The notes under the pieces are model-generated. The model was not told the origin of the DNA and did not search any database. It saw nothing but the letters and a program-made list of their open reading frames with translations. Positions 8,361 to 16,676 of a stretch of DNA of 49,611 bases are shown here, one piece after another. Each line of letters starts with the position of its first letter. The first letter of the stretch is position 1. This stretch comes from a virus: the IMG/VR virus record IMGVR_UViG_3300000553_000063, positions 1-49,611 of that record. The stretch is one strand, 5' to 3'. The translations under genes were made by a program, and so were the position numbers.

Positions 8361-9944
8361 TTATCTATATATAAATTTATAAATTAAATTTCCACTATCA
8401 TATATTTTTAAAAATTGTTCATTTTCATCTATTTCCAATTTTTTATATCTCATAAAATCCTTTATATAATAGCAATTTGGTGATGTTTTTTCATAAAGTC
8501 TAAAGCCTAATTTATTATAAAAATTTTCCTGATATGACCTATCGATTGTTAAATTTATTTCCTTTGGTTGATATTTTTTGATAAAATAATCAAATATGAG
8601 TGATTCACTATTTACAATATTCATATTAAGCTTATTACAAAATCTTAATAATTCATAATTATGATCAAAAATCATTAAACTAACCAAATCTTCATTATAA
8701 AATAAACCAATTTTAATTTTAGATTTTATAAAGCCTTGAATATGATTATTTTCTAAAAAATCTTTTACTAAATTATCATTATCAATTTCTTTAATCTCAC
8801 ATTTTGATATATCAATTTCAATCGGTGTTTCATGTAGCTTATTCAAAATAATAGATTTAACTATATTTTGTTTGAATAACCAATCATCTTCCCATATGTG
8901 TATTAATTCTATGTTATTTTTTTCACATAATTCTGTTTTATTAATATGATAATCGTTATCTTTATGTTCTTCTGAATGCCAATATAATCCATTGTATTCA
9001 AATGCTAATTTTAATTCTGGCAAACAAATATCTAATTCATATGGTTTTATGATAGTTCTATTATTTAGTAATATTTCGTTATTATAATGTTCTTGAATAA
9101 AATTTAATAGCATTAATTCATTACCTGAAATGTTTGTTGTTATTGGATTACATATAGTGCAGATTGGAATATTATATCTTTTTCTATTATAATATAAATG
9201 AGGGTCTATAGTGAAATTATGATTTTTATTTTGATCACATGAAACTATATAGCAAGAATTTTTATAGTTAATTTCAATTATATCTTTATTCTTTTCTAAA
9301 ATTCGATTTATTTTAGTTATTTTTGCTTTATTTATTATTTCATTCTTTATATCATCTCTTTGAAATTGACATTTGACACCATATTTTTCAATCATTGTAT
9401 TAGATGTTTTTTCTAATGTTTTTTCATTTATTAGAGAATTAATATTTCCATATCGTTCTAAATTAGTCTCATTTATTTTATCTCTAAATTCTTTTAATTG
9501 TGCTGGATGCTCTACACCATATCTTTCTAAATTTGTATTTGCTATTTTTTTCTTTATTTCCTCTGATTGACATTGATGCTCAAATCCATATTTTTCTAAT
9601 ATTGTTTTTTTCCGTTTATCGTTAAATTCTTTGTTTTTTATTAACGCATCAACACCATATTTTTCTAATAATGTTAATTTTCTATTTTTATCATTACATT
9701 TGTAGCACAAATATTCATTATCCTTAGAGTTTTTTAAATATTTATTATATGCAAAATAGTAACTTTCTTTTTCTTCACCACATTTATCACATTTAATTAA
9801 GACTTTTTCGTGAGATGTTTTAGGTAATTGTTCAATTGGTATTTTAATTATATCTTTTACTTTGATATTACTATAACCTAATGATTCATAATAATGAATA
9901 TTTCCACCTTGAATTTTAATTGAAATTTCTGTTGTTAATAACAT
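8361..9944 (-). CDS. Free-standing homing endonuclease, KYGVEN-repeat family
   Basis: This 527-residue member shows all parts of the family. It has an N-terminal domain and a Cys4-type site (CDKCGEE, then CYKC). Five tandem repeats of about 23 residues follow, each with an L-E-K/R-Y-G core. A PD-(D/E)XK or Vsr-like nuclease core comes next, ELDICLPELKLAFEYNGLYWH, with a conserved WEDDW. The C-terminal domain of about 180 residues is shared with the other copies (NNHIQGFI, ELLRFCNKLN, TIDRSYQENFYNKLGF) and looks GNAT-like. It has its own TTTATATATAC promoter box 14 bases upstream. The gene lies between the deoxyribosyltransferase-like gene and small proteins; it is not inside a recognisable intron. 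The exact target is unknown. Confidence 0.85.
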   Translation of the reverse strand: MLLTTEISIKIQGGNIHYYESLGYSNIKVKDIIKIPIEQLPKTSHEKVLIKCDKCGEEKESYYFAYNKYLKNSKDNEYLCYKCNDKNRKLTLLEKYGVDALIKNKEFNDKRKKTILEKYGFEHQCQSEEIKKKIANTNLERYGVEHPAQLKEFRDKINETNLERYGNINSLINEKTLEKTSNTMIEKYGVKCQFQRDDIKNEIINKAKITKINRILEKNKDIIEINYKNSCYIVSCDQNKNHNFTIDPHLYYNRKRYNIPICTICNPITTNISGNELMLLNFIQEHYNNEILLNNRTIIKPYELDICLPELKLAFEYNGLYWHSEEHKDNDYHINKTELCEKNNIELIHIWEDDWLFKQNIVKSIILNKLHETPIEIDISKCEIKEIDNDNLVKDFLENNHIQGFIKSKIKIGLFYNEDLVSLMIFDHNYELLRFCNKLNMNIVNSESLIFDYFIKKYQPKEINLTIDRSYQENFYNKLGFRLYEKTSPNCYYIKDFMRYKKLEIDENEQFLKIYDSGNLIYKFIYR

Positions 9945-9957
9945 ATAGTTTTTATAT

Positions 9958-9968
9958 GTATATATAAA
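9958..9968 (-). promoter_or_regulatory. Late-type promoter box TTTATATATAC for the endonuclease gene
   Basis: The box lies 14 bases upstream of the ATG at 9944, with the spacing seen at 24217, 30532 and 41319. No Shine-Dalgarno sequence follows it. Confidence 0.5.
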
Positions 9969-10009
9969 AAATTATTGGTCCCGTTAGAAACTTTTTTAAT
10001 TACACGGAA

Positions 10010-10264
10010 TTAATTGTTATGCTTGGAGTAGTAGCGTGAAACGGTGTAATTGAACCAATTTCTTGCAACTAAGTTAGATTCAATTGTATATATCAAAAGT
10101 GGTTTAATTTGATTTAAAAAATCAAAAGTCATTGGATTTTTGAACATTACATTAGAAAACGAATTTTTAATTAAATTTTCTTCGTAATCAAAACCTGTTT
10201 CAATATTATCATTAATATGTTTTAAATCGTATAATTCTTTTATTTGTGTATCTCTCTCTATCAT
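10010..10264 (-). CDS. Small hypothetical protein
   Basis: The 84-residue protein is not recognised. It starts MIERDTQIKELYDL and has mixed charged and hydrophobic composition without a transmembrane segment or cysteines. It is the last gene of a minus-strand run (11589 to 10010) of unrecognised proteins that could be structural. The 92 bases before it contain a decayed-looking piece of coding sequence (see 10265-10356). Confidence 0.55.
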   Translation of the reverse strand: MIERDTQIKELYDLKHINDNIETGFDYEENLIKNSFSNVMFKNPMTFDFLNQIKPLLIYTIESNLVARNWFNYTVSRYYSKHNN

Positions 10265-10356
10265 TTGTTATTTTAATTTTTCTATAATTTCTTTAACTTT
10301 TTCTTTTACAATTTCATTTCTAGATTACATTGTGCTTGTGGCGTAAAAGATACATT
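10265..10356 (-). other. Gap with possible frameshifted coding remnant
   Basis: On the minus strand, the frame after the stop at 10357 reads SFTPQAQCNLEMKL and stops. A neighbouring frame reads RNEIVKEKVKEIIEKLK and stops just before the 10264 gene. Together they could be the tail of a protein broken by a small indel. Low confidence; no other signal was seen. Confidence 0.25.
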
Positions 10357-10881
10357 TTAATTGTGTCGTTCATCACTCCAGATATAATAACCATTGAATT
10401 CGTTTTCATAAGTCATTTCACCAAGTGTAGATATAACATTTAATGTTGTATCAAAAGTAATAGTCTGTTCAAAAGTATATTTTGCTGCTTCTTTATCAAT
10501 AAATGATAACGGTTTTATTTTTATACCTAAAATATCTAATGAATCTGGTAAATTATTATAAAAATCTGCTAATGCAAAAGATACAAGATTTTCTCTAATA
10601 TTTTCAATGTCTTCCTTATCAAAAATGAAGCATTTTATCACAACATTTGCTGTACCTAAAATATCACCTGACATATCATTAATTTTATATTGGTGTTTCT
10701 TTTTATCTAAAAGATCAACATATTGTTCATATGATTTGTAATATTGAACTAACATTTTAGTATATTTAGGTCCAGCAATTTTAATATTATAGAAAAATTC
10801 ATCTAATTTAACATTAGGAATTTGAAATTCTAAAATTGAATTCCATTCTGTATATTTTTGAATATTATTTATTTCGTTCAT
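10357..10881 (-). CDS. Hypothetical phage protein
   Basis: This 174-residue protein is not recognised. It has a YYKSYEQYVDLLDKKKHQYK helical segment and a long strand-rich second half (TANVVIKCFIFDKEDIENI, YTFEQTITFDTTLNVISTLG). Its position in a minus-strand run starting at 11589, three bases after its neighbour, suggests one transcript. The beta-rich C-terminus would fit a virion component, but that is only an impression. The start ATG follows directly after the previous stop. Confidence 0.55.
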   Translation of the reverse strand: MNEINNIQKYTEWNSILEFQIPNVKLDEFFYNIKIAGPKYTKMLVQYYKSYEQYVDLLDKKKHQYKINDMSGDILGTANVVIKCFIFDKEDIENIRENLVSFALADFYNNLPDSLDILGIKIKPLSFIDKEAAKYTFEQTITFDTTLNVISTLGEMTYENEFNGYYIWSDERHN

Positions 10882-10884
10882 AAT

Positions 10885-11589
10885 TTATTCGTTATTTTCT
10901 TCTTTTAAAGAATTTTTTAATTCTTCTATTTCCTCTTTTGTTATTTTTATATTATGACTAATCTTACCATCTGGATTAGAATATAAAAGTATATTTTTTT
11001 GTTTGTCTATAAGAATTATCAAATCACCAATCGTGAATTTATAATATCTAAAATCTTCTGAAAATAAAATTTTTTCACCTTTTTCTAAATGTTCTCCAAC
11101 CTTTCTTGCTAATATTTTGAGATCCCATTGAATAACACTGTTGATAATTTTTTCAGTGTTCCTATCTAAAATATCAGATGCCAATCCTTTTAAAAATTTG
11201 TAGATACACACTCCCGTAGCAATTCCTAATCCCCAATTTGCAAGAGTGCTTAATTCTTCATTCATTTCAAATGTATAAAACTCTTTTATGTGTTTCATTT
11301 TTGATTCTTTATTTTTTTTATAGTCTTCATCCTTACATTTGGCTATGAAGTCATCTAAAATATCATTTAGTATTTCTCTGACTAATTTTTTATATTCTTG
11401 TTCATCTTTAATAAGATTGATACCTTTATTTTTGATATCATCTAAAAGATCATTAAACCTTTTATTGTTTTTATAAAATTTCTTAAGTGATTGAGGTTTA
11501 GCACCTTTTCTTATATAAAAATTAATAACAGGAAAAAGTTCCTTAAATATGTCTGATTTTGCTTGTTTTTTAAAACTTGAATTTTCCAT
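10885..11589 (-). CDS. Hypothetical protein with an internal capsid-targeting-like start at residue 98
   Basis: The 234-residue frame seems to be two proteins in one. Residues 1-97 are helical and lysine-rich. Residue 98 begins MKHIKEFYTFEMNEE, which matches the N-terminal peptide seen on about a dozen other proteins here and on T4 internal proteins (MKTYQEFIAE). After it comes a hydrophobic stretch with GLGIATGVCIYKFLKGL, then a strand-rich domain (FTIGDLIILIDKQKNILLY). The downstream part could be translated from its own ATG at 11298, or the two parts could have fused. No function is recognised. An AATATATAG box lies near 11600. Confidence 0.55.
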   Translation of the reverse strand: MENSSFKKQAKSDIFKELFPVINFYIRKGAKPQSLKKFYKNNKRFNDLLDDIKNKGINLIKDEQEYKKLVREILNDILDDFIAKCKDEDYKKNKESKMKHIKEFYTFEMNEELSTLANWGLGIATGVCIYKFLKGLASDILDRNTEKIINSVIQWDLKILARKVGEHLEKGEKILFSEDFRYYKFTIGDLIILIDKQKNILLYSNPDGKISHNIKITKEEIEELKNSLKEENNE

Positions 11590-11624
11590 CTAATATCTAT
11601 ATATTATTTTTAAATTTTCATTTT

Positions 11625-11636
11625 TTATATATAAAA
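11625..11636 (+). promoter_or_regulatory. Late-type promoter box TTATATATAAAA
   Basis: The box lies 46 bases before the first gene of the 11682-12822 pair. The 92-base divergent gap also has CTATATATTA at 11598-11607, which reads as TAATATATAG for the minus-strand gene. Confidence 0.45.
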
Positions 11637-11681
11637 GTATAAAATAACTTTATACAAAATAATATTAAAAATATCATAACC

Positions 11682-11987
11682 ATGAAATATATTAAATTAT
11701 TTGAATTTAAAAAAAGAGGTAATTATCTATCAAAACAAGATCAACCAGAACCATTTAATCCATATTTGTATGACTCATTTGATGATGAAGGTAAATTTTA
11801 TATATGTTATAATTGTGATAGTAACAAATTAATACCAATAGCACTCGGCGGAATGCAACCACCACATTGGATGTGTGATAATTGTGGAGAAATGAACTTT
11901 GCACCAAAATATATGTCACCTAAGAATTATAAGGAATATTTAGAATATAAAGAATTACAAAGATCTGCAAAAAAATATAATCTGTAA
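11682..11987 (+). CDS. Small zinc-ribbon protein with MKYIKLFE N-terminus and KYNL C-terminus
   Basis: The 101-residue protein has three visible features. The N-terminus MKYIKLFEFKKR is a capsid-targeting-like peptide whose first eight residues are identical to the next gene. A four-cysteine zinc ribbon follows (CYNCDSNK, then MCDNCGEMN). The C-terminus SAKKYNL carries the shared tetrapeptide. Because both ends are conserved and the middle differs from neighbour to neighbour, the ends probably act as addressing signals and the middle as cargo. The zinc ribbon could bind nucleic acid or protein. It is followed four bases later by the DnaJ-like gene. Confidence 0.65.
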   Translation: MKYIKLFEFKKRGNYLSKQDQPEPFNPYLYDSFDDEGKFYICYNCDSNKLIPIALGGMQPPHWMCDNCGEMNFAPKYMSPKNYKEYLEYKELQRSAKKYNL

Positions 11988-11991
11988 ATTT

Positions 11992-12822
11992 ATGAAATAT
12001 ATTAAATTATTTGAACATTTTAGTGAATATTTATTCAAAAATGAATCTAAATTAAAAAATCTATTGATGGAAGATAATGATTTTATAAAAGGTGAAATTT
12101 GTTATGCCATTTCAAATATTGGATATACAAAATGGATTGCTCATAAAGATTGGAACTATAATACAATGTTAAATTGGATAACAAATGAATTTGGAAAAAT
12201 TTCAAGGTTTTGTGTTGCCTTTTCTACTTATAATGGACAAGTTTGTAATGGTGGTCATGTTCAATATCATGATAATGGTTATGCAAGTACAAATTTAAAA
12301 ACAAAGGATAACTGTGAAAACCATGATGAAATGGTTGATTTGTTTAGTGAACTGAAACTTGATAAGTTGCCTTTAGGCCAAAAGGTATATGACGTCATAT
12401 CAAAATTTGAAGTAGAACTTGATGATGAAATTGAAGCATGTTCCATTTGTGGTGGCGGTGGTGAAGCAGAATGTTGTGAATGTCAAGGTAATGGTATTAT
12501 AGAATGTAAAAAATGTGGTGGTAGTGGTGAAGATAGTGAAGGTGAAAAATGCGCGGAATGTGAAGACGGTAATATAGAGTGTCAAAATTGCAAGGGTACA
12601 GGTGAAAGCGTATGTGACCAATGTGGTGGTAATGGTGAATATAAAACTGGAGAAAAAATACCAGACCTAAACACTTGGAATAGACTGGATACCGAATGGT
12701 ATGCAATAAATGATGATTTTATGGAGAAATTAAATTCTTATCTCGGAACACTCATACTAGACGGAGAAAAGATATCAGATTTAATATTACTTGCGTCAGA
12801 AATAAAAAAATATAATTTATAA
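11992..12822 (+). CDS. Protein with DnaJ-type cysteine-rich domain, MKYIKLFE N-terminus and KYNL C-terminus
   Basis: Residues about 145-220 hold a run of CxxCxGxG-type units (CSICGGGGEAE, CCECQGNG, CKKCGGSGE, CAECEDGN, CQNCKGTGE, CDQCGGNGE). This is the zinc-binding module of DnaJ/Hsp40. There is no J domain (no HPD), so it is not a complete co-chaperone. The first 145 residues are unrecognised and contain several Trp/Tyr and a GQVCNGGHVQYHDNGY segment. The N-terminus MKYIKLFEHFSE and C-terminal IKKYNL repeat the end motifs of the preceding gene, and the two are surely paralogous at their ends. It may bind unfolded protein in the capsid or after injection; this is speculation. Confidence 0.7.
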   Translation: MKYIKLFEHFSEYLFKNESKLKNLLMEDNDFIKGEICYAISNIGYTKWIAHKDWNYNTMLNWITNEFGKISRFCVAFSTYNGQVCNGGHVQYHDNGYASTNLKTKDNCENHDEMVDLFSELKLDKLPLGQKVYDVISKFEVELDDEIEACSICGGGGEAECCECQGNGIIECKKCGGSGEDSEGEKCAECEDGNIECQNCKGTGESVCDQCGGNGEYKTGEKIPDLNTWNRLDTEWYAINDDFMEKLNSYLGTLILDGEKISDLILLASEIKKYNL

Positions 12823-13134
12823 AAAATTATCAAATGAATCTAAATGATTCAAATTTTCTTTTTTTGCTCTAATATTTTGTTGTTTTTTAGCTTTAAGATT
12901 AGAATATTTTATAGAAGAATAATTTTCTAATCCAATAGTTTTTGCTAATTTTTCTATAATTTCATTTCCATTTTTTCTAAAAGTATATTCCAATTTCTTC
13001 AATAATAATTTAATATCATCCTCCGACAACTCTTTTTGATCTTTTATTTTAGTGACCAATTCATTACCAGAGTTTTTAAATTTATACTCCAATTTTTTAT
13101 ATAATAGTTCATATTCTTTTTCTGCTAGTTTCAT
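12817..13134 (-). CDS. Small helical protein with internal duplication
   Basis: The 105-residue charged protein contains two copies of a roughly 35-residue unit. Each has KKLEY-x-F-x-x-x-GNE followed by a lysine-rich helix (residues about 13-27 and 46-60). It looks like a helical hairpin or coiled coil. No family is recognised. It overlaps the end of the convergent DnaJ-like gene by six bases. A TTAATATATAA box lies at 13151-13161 on its strand. Confidence 0.6.
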   Translation of the reverse strand: MKLAEKEYELLYKKLEYKFKNSGNELVTKIKDQKELSEDDIKLLLKKLEYTFRKNGNEIIEKLAKTIGLENYSSIKYSNLKAKKQQNIRAKKENLNHLDSFDNFL

Positions 13135-13184
13135 AGAGTGATATTTTTTGTTATATATTAATTATTAAAAACCAAGTTTAAATT

Positions 13185-13195
13185 TTTATATATAC
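13185..13195 (+). promoter_or_regulatory. Late-type promoter box TTTATATATAC
   Basis: The box lies 50 bases upstream of the endonuclease gene at 13245, in the 110-base divergent gap. The minus-strand gene has a matching box at 13151-13161. Confidence 0.45.
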
Positions 13196-13244
13196 TTATA
13201 GTGCTTTTGTATAACATATAGTACTTTTAAAATAATTTATTAAT

Positions 13245-14630
13245 ATGATAAGAGAAAAAGAAATAAATGTTCATGTCTCATATAGAAATATAGCACATTA
13301 TAAGAAATTAGGATATAATGCCGTGTTACATGAAGAAATATTAATAAAACCAACAGATTTATCATCTGTATCACATCAAAAAATTACAGCAATTTGTGAT
13401 ATTTGTGGTGTAGAAAAGATAATTGCATATCATAAATATTTAGAAAACGAAAAAAGATGTGGATATTATGGATGTAAACCTTGTGCGAATGAGAAAAGAA
13501 AGATAACAAGTATTGAACGATTTGGCTCTGATAACTATATGAAAACAAATGAAGCTAAAGAAAGAATCGCGTCAAATAATATAAAAAAATATGGTGTAAA
13601 AACCACTTTATTAGAAATGAATACTAAAAATAAGATAGATAAAACTATTTTTGATCTTTATGGTGTTGACAATATTTTATCATCAAAAACTATCATAGAA
13701 AAATCCAGAAAAACAATGTTTGAAAAATATGGTGAAAAATATTATAGAACAAGTGGTAAAGAATTAGAAATTCTGGCGTTTTTGAATAAAAATTGTGAAT
13801 ATAAAATTTTACAAAATGATACAACAGTTATAAATAAAGAATTAGATATGTACATTTCAGAATTAAATTTAGCAGTAGAATTTAATGGTATATATTGGCA
13901 TTCTGATAGGTATAAAACCAAAGATTTTCATTGGGAAAAGACCGAATTGTGTGAACAAAATAATGTAAATTTAATTCAAATATGGGAAGATGATTGGGTT
14001 TTTAGACAAGAAATTGTAAAATCAATGTTATTAAATAAGTTAAATAAAACAAAAAATAAAATATTTGCTAGAAAATGTGAAATAAAAGAAATTACTGATA
14101 ATAAATTAATTAAAGAATTTTTGATTAAAAATCATATCCAAGGTTTTGTTGGATCTCAAGTGAAATTAGGATTGTTTTATAATGCTGAATTAGTCAGTTT
14201 AATGACATTCGGTAAACAAAGAAAATCAATGGGATTAATTTCTGTGGAAAATTCTTTTGAATTGCTGAGGTTTTGTAATAAATTAGATCATAATGTAATT
14301 GGTGGTGCAAGTAAATTATTTACCTTTTTCGTAAAAAATTATAAACCAAACGAAATACTTAGTTATGCTAATAGATCATGGAGTACAGGTAATATGTATT
14401 ATACATTAGGATTCGAGTTAATAAAAAAAACACAACCAAATTATTATTATTTTGATAGAAAATGTCATAGATATAATCGATTTAATTTTAGGAAAGATGT
14501 TTTAATTAAAATGGGTTATGATAAATCTAAAACTGAATTTGAAATAATGAACGAATTACCATATTACCGAGTTTATGATTCTGGTAGTTTAAAATTTTTA
14601 TTTAAACCAAATCTAAATAAAATTCTATAA
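13245..14630 (+). CDS. Free-standing homing endonuclease, KYGVEN-repeat family, directly upstream of a DNA polymerase fragment
   Basis: The 461-residue member has an N-terminal domain, a Cys4 site (CDICGVEK, CKPC) and four repeats with an x-Y/F-G core. The nuclease core is ELDMYISELNLAVEFNGIYWH with WEDDW, followed by the shared C-terminal domain (NHIQGFVG, ELLRFCNKLDHNVIGGASKLF, ANRSWSTGNMYYTLGF). Its TAA stop is followed in the same frame by an open reading frame that becomes the fingers region of a family-B DNA polymerase. It therefore probably marks the spot where the polymerase gene was cut, like the gp43A/gp43B split of some T4-like phages. The N-terminal polymerase half is not in the window. 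Confidence 0.85.
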   Translation: MIREKEINVHVSYRNIAHYKKLGYNAVLHEEILIKPTDLSSVSHQKITAICDICGVEKIIAYHKYLENEKRCGYYGCKPCANEKRKITSIERFGSDNYMKTNEAKERIASNNIKKYGVKTTLLEMNTKNKIDKTIFDLYGVDNILSSKTIIEKSRKTMFEKYGEKYYRTSGKELEILAFLNKNCEYKILQNDTTVINKELDMYISELNLAVEFNGIYWHSDRYKTKDFHWEKTELCEQNNVNLIQIWEDDWVFRQEIVKSMLLNKLNKTKNKIFARKCEIKEITDNKLIKEFLIKNHIQGFVGSQVKLGLFYNAELVSLMTFGKQRKSMGLISVENSFELLRFCNKLDHNVIGGASKLFTFFVKNYKPNEILSYANRSWSTGNMYYTLGFELIKKTQPNYYYFDRKCHRYNRFNFRKDVLIKMGYDKSKTEFEIMNELPYYRVYDSGSLKFLFKPNLNKIL

Positions 14631-14651
14631 GAAAGAAATAATAAAATTAGA

Positions 14652-15542
14652 TTGACCGCAAAAGAAAAAAGAGAAAAAATATCAGAATTAAAAGCCAGAA
14701 TAGAAGAAACTCAAGCAGCTTATGATAGAGCTAAAGCTATGCAGCTCGCGTTAAAATTAGTAATTAATGGTACATATGGAGCATTTGCGCATCCGAAATT
14801 TGTTCTTTCAAATTCGTTCATTGCAAATGCTATCACAGCTATGGGTCGTGATGTTATTCAATATATGTTGAAAAATATAGAAAAATATTTCTATATGCAA
14901 TGGCATCTTGATACAGAATCACATAAAAAACTTGGTATCGAATATGTTGCAGAAAAAGATGGTAAATATTTTTTATTAGATAGTTTAGGTGAAAATATTC
15001 ATTATCCACATAATTCATTTTTAGAACTAATTAACAAACTTAATATTACAAGAAGTGATCTAAAAGATGATAAGAAAGAGTTAAATGGATATAATGTTTT
15101 ATATCGTAGAGATTTACATAATTTTTCAAACATTTTACAAATACCTAAGGATGAACCAATTACAATTTATGGTGATACAGATTCTGTAGCACCAGATACT
15201 ATTATATCAACGAATAATGGTGAAAAAACAATTGAAGATTTTTATAATGAGAATATAGAAAAAGGTTCGGCTGGTATAACATTAAAAGGACATGAAAGTG
15301 TTTATACTAATGATAAAATATTAAATTATGATGAAAATAAAGGTTTATATTATGCACCTGTTAGAAGAATCATAAGACATAAAGTTTGTAAAGCAAAATG
15401 GAAACTAAAAACTAAATCAGGCGAGGAAATTATAGTCACGAATGATCATTCAATGATTGTTTTTAGAGATGGTAAAAAATTAGAAGTTAAACCATCTGAA
15501 ATATTAAAAACTGATAAAATTCTTTCTATTAGAAAAAAATGA
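14652..15542 (+). CDS. DNA polymerase family B (gp43-like), middle fragment fused to N-terminal half of a split intein
   Basis: This fragment carries the fingers and part of the palm. Motif B is KLVINGTYGAF near residue 36, preceded by the helical pair typical of T4/RB69 polymerase, and motif C is YGDTD at residues 172-176. The chain then passes into an intein at Ser177 and stops at 15542. The exonuclease domain and motif A (DxxSLYPS) are absent and must be encoded outside the window. No ATG fits the 5' end: the listed start is TTG, and the frame is open back to the TAA of the endonuclease gene at 14630. The full enzyme would need protein trans-splicing with the product of 16666-17637 plus a separate N-terminal subunit. 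Confidence 0.88.
   Translation: MTAKEKREKISELKARIEETQAAYDRAKAMQLALKLVINGTYGAFAHPKFVLSNSFIANAITAMGRDVIQYMLKNIEKYFYMQWHLDTESHKKLGIEYVAEKDGKYFLLDSLGENIHYPHNSFLELINKLNITRSDLKDDKKELNGYNVLYRRDLHNFSNILQIPKDEPITIYGDTDSVAPDTIISTNNGEKTIEDFYNENIEKGSAGITLKGHESVYTNDKILNYDENKGLYYAPVRRIIRHKVCKAKWKLKTKSGEEIIVTNDHSMIVFRDGKKLEVKPSEILKTDKILSIRKK
15183..15539 (+). other. Split intein, N-terminal half (IntN, 119 residues)
   Basis: The intein begins at the Ser codon directly after YGDTD, with block A SVAPDTIISTNNGEKTIEDF (Ser as residue 1). Block B ends in TNDHSMIV, which holds the conserved T-x-x-H. LEVKPSEILKTDKIL is the usual end of the N-terminal splicing subdomain. The frame stops after a few lysines, with no endonuclease domain in it. 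Confidence 0.9.
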
Positions 15543-15552
15543 CATTTCTATA

Positions 15553-15576
15553 TTTATATATAGTTTAGGAAGGTGG
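15553..15576 (+). promoter_or_regulatory. Promoter box and rare Shine-Dalgarno sequence for the intein-associated endonuclease
   Basis: TTTATATATAG (15553-15563) is followed by AGGAAGGTGG (15567-15576), eight bases before the ATG at 15585. Almost no other gene in the window has a purine-rich ribosome site, so this gene carries its own transcription and translation signals. Confidence 0.6.
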
Positions 15577-15584
15577 TATAATTT

Positions 15585-16676
15585 ATGTACGATACTAAAA
15601 AGTTTATAAAAAAATCTATTCTAATACACGGTGATAAGTATGATTATAGTTTAGTTGAATATTCATCATCAAAAACAAAAGTTAAAATTATTTGTAAAAA
15701 ACATGGTGAATTCGAGCAATTACCAGCAAAGCATTTATTAGGTAGGGGTTGTATGATTTGTGGTGGAAGTAAAAAGAAAAATAATGAAGAATTTATAGTA
15801 AAGTCAATGGAGACACATGGTGATTTATATAATTATTCTTTATCTGATTATAAAGGAGCAAAGAAGTTAGTGAAAATAATTTGTAGAAAACATGGTATTT
15901 TTGAACAATCACCGTATAATCATATCAAAGGTTCAAAATGTCCTAATTGTTATTTAGAGTCAAAATTTAAAACAACTGAGGAATTTATTATTGACGCAAA
16001 AAAAGTTCATGCTGATTTATATGATTATTCTAAAGTTATTTATATTAAAAATAATATACCAGTTGAAATAATTTGCAAAAAACATGGTTCTTTTTTTCAA
16101 CAACCTTCTACACACTTAAACAAAGGTAATTGTCCTATTTGTGCAGAAGAAAACAAAAAATTAACTAGATTACAATTTTTATTAAATTCTATAAAAATCC
16201 ATGGTGAATTTTATGATTATTCAAAATCTATTTATATTAATAATTATACCAAAACAGAAATTATTTGTCCTTCTCATGGTTCATTTTTTCAAGCACCAAA
16301 TTATCACATGTTAGGTCAAGGTTGTCCAAGTTGTAAAAAAAGTTTAATGGAGAACTATATATCTAAAATTTTGGATGAAAATAATATAAAATATGAAAGA
16401 CAAAAAACTTTTGAGTATTGTAAAAACATAAATAATTTACCATTTGATTTTTATTTAAATGAATTTAATATTTGTATAGAATTTAATGGGAAACAACACT
16501 ATGAATCAATAAAATATTTTGGCGGTGTTGAAACTTTGAAATATATTCAACATAATGATGATATTAAAAAAGAATTTTGTAAAACAAATAATATTAAATA
16601 TTTGGAAATTTCTTATAAAGAAGAAAAACAAATTGAAGATATAATTAAAAAAGAATTAAATTTAAATGATAAATGA
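15585..16676 (+). CDS. Free-standing homing endonuclease between split intein halves (CxxHG-repeat family)
   Basis: The 363-residue protein has four tandem units of about 60 residues. Each reads H-G/A-x-x-Y-x-Y-S, then I-I-C-x-x-H-G-x-F-x-Q-x-P-x-x-H, and ends in C-x-x-C, so each is a probable zinc ribbon. The C-terminal nuclease core is LPFDFYLNEFNICIEFNGKQHY, a Vsr-like/PD-(D/E)XK pattern. The same architecture with three units is found at 40353-41243. It is not in frame with the intein. It lies between the IntN and IntC halves and ends inside the start of the C-terminal polymerase gene (11-base overlap). This matches the published fractured-gene arrangement, in which a free-standing endonuclease separates split intein halves. 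Confidence 0.88.
   Translation: MYDTKKFIKKSILIHGDKYDYSLVEYSSSKTKVKIICKKHGEFEQLPAKHLLGRGCMICGGSKKKNNEEFIVKSMETHGDLYNYSLSDYKGAKKLVKIICRKHGIFEQSPYNHIKGSKCPNCYLESKFKTTEEFIIDAKKVHADLYDYSKVIYIKNNIPVEIICKKHGSFFQQPSTHLNKGNCPICAEENKKLTRLQFLLNSIKIHGEFYDYSKSIYINNYTKTEIICPSHGSFFQAPNYHMLGQGCPSCKKSLMENYISKILDENNIKYERQKTFEYCKNINNLPFDFYLNEFNICIEFNGKQHYESIKYFGGVETLKYIQHNDDIKKEFCKTNNIKYLEISYKEEKQIEDIIKKELNLNDK

Noticed and set aside
12400-12706. Open frames antisense to the DnaJ-like gene
   Set aside because: They follow from the repeated Cys/Gly codons on the other strand; the encoded sequence is low-complexity Thr/Phe or His/Tyr and has no start context.
15543-16665. Group I intron in the polymerase instead of a split intein
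   Set aside because: IntN and IntC blocks are clear at protein level on both sides and end exactly at the YGDTD/SLYISF junction. I saw no conserved intron core.
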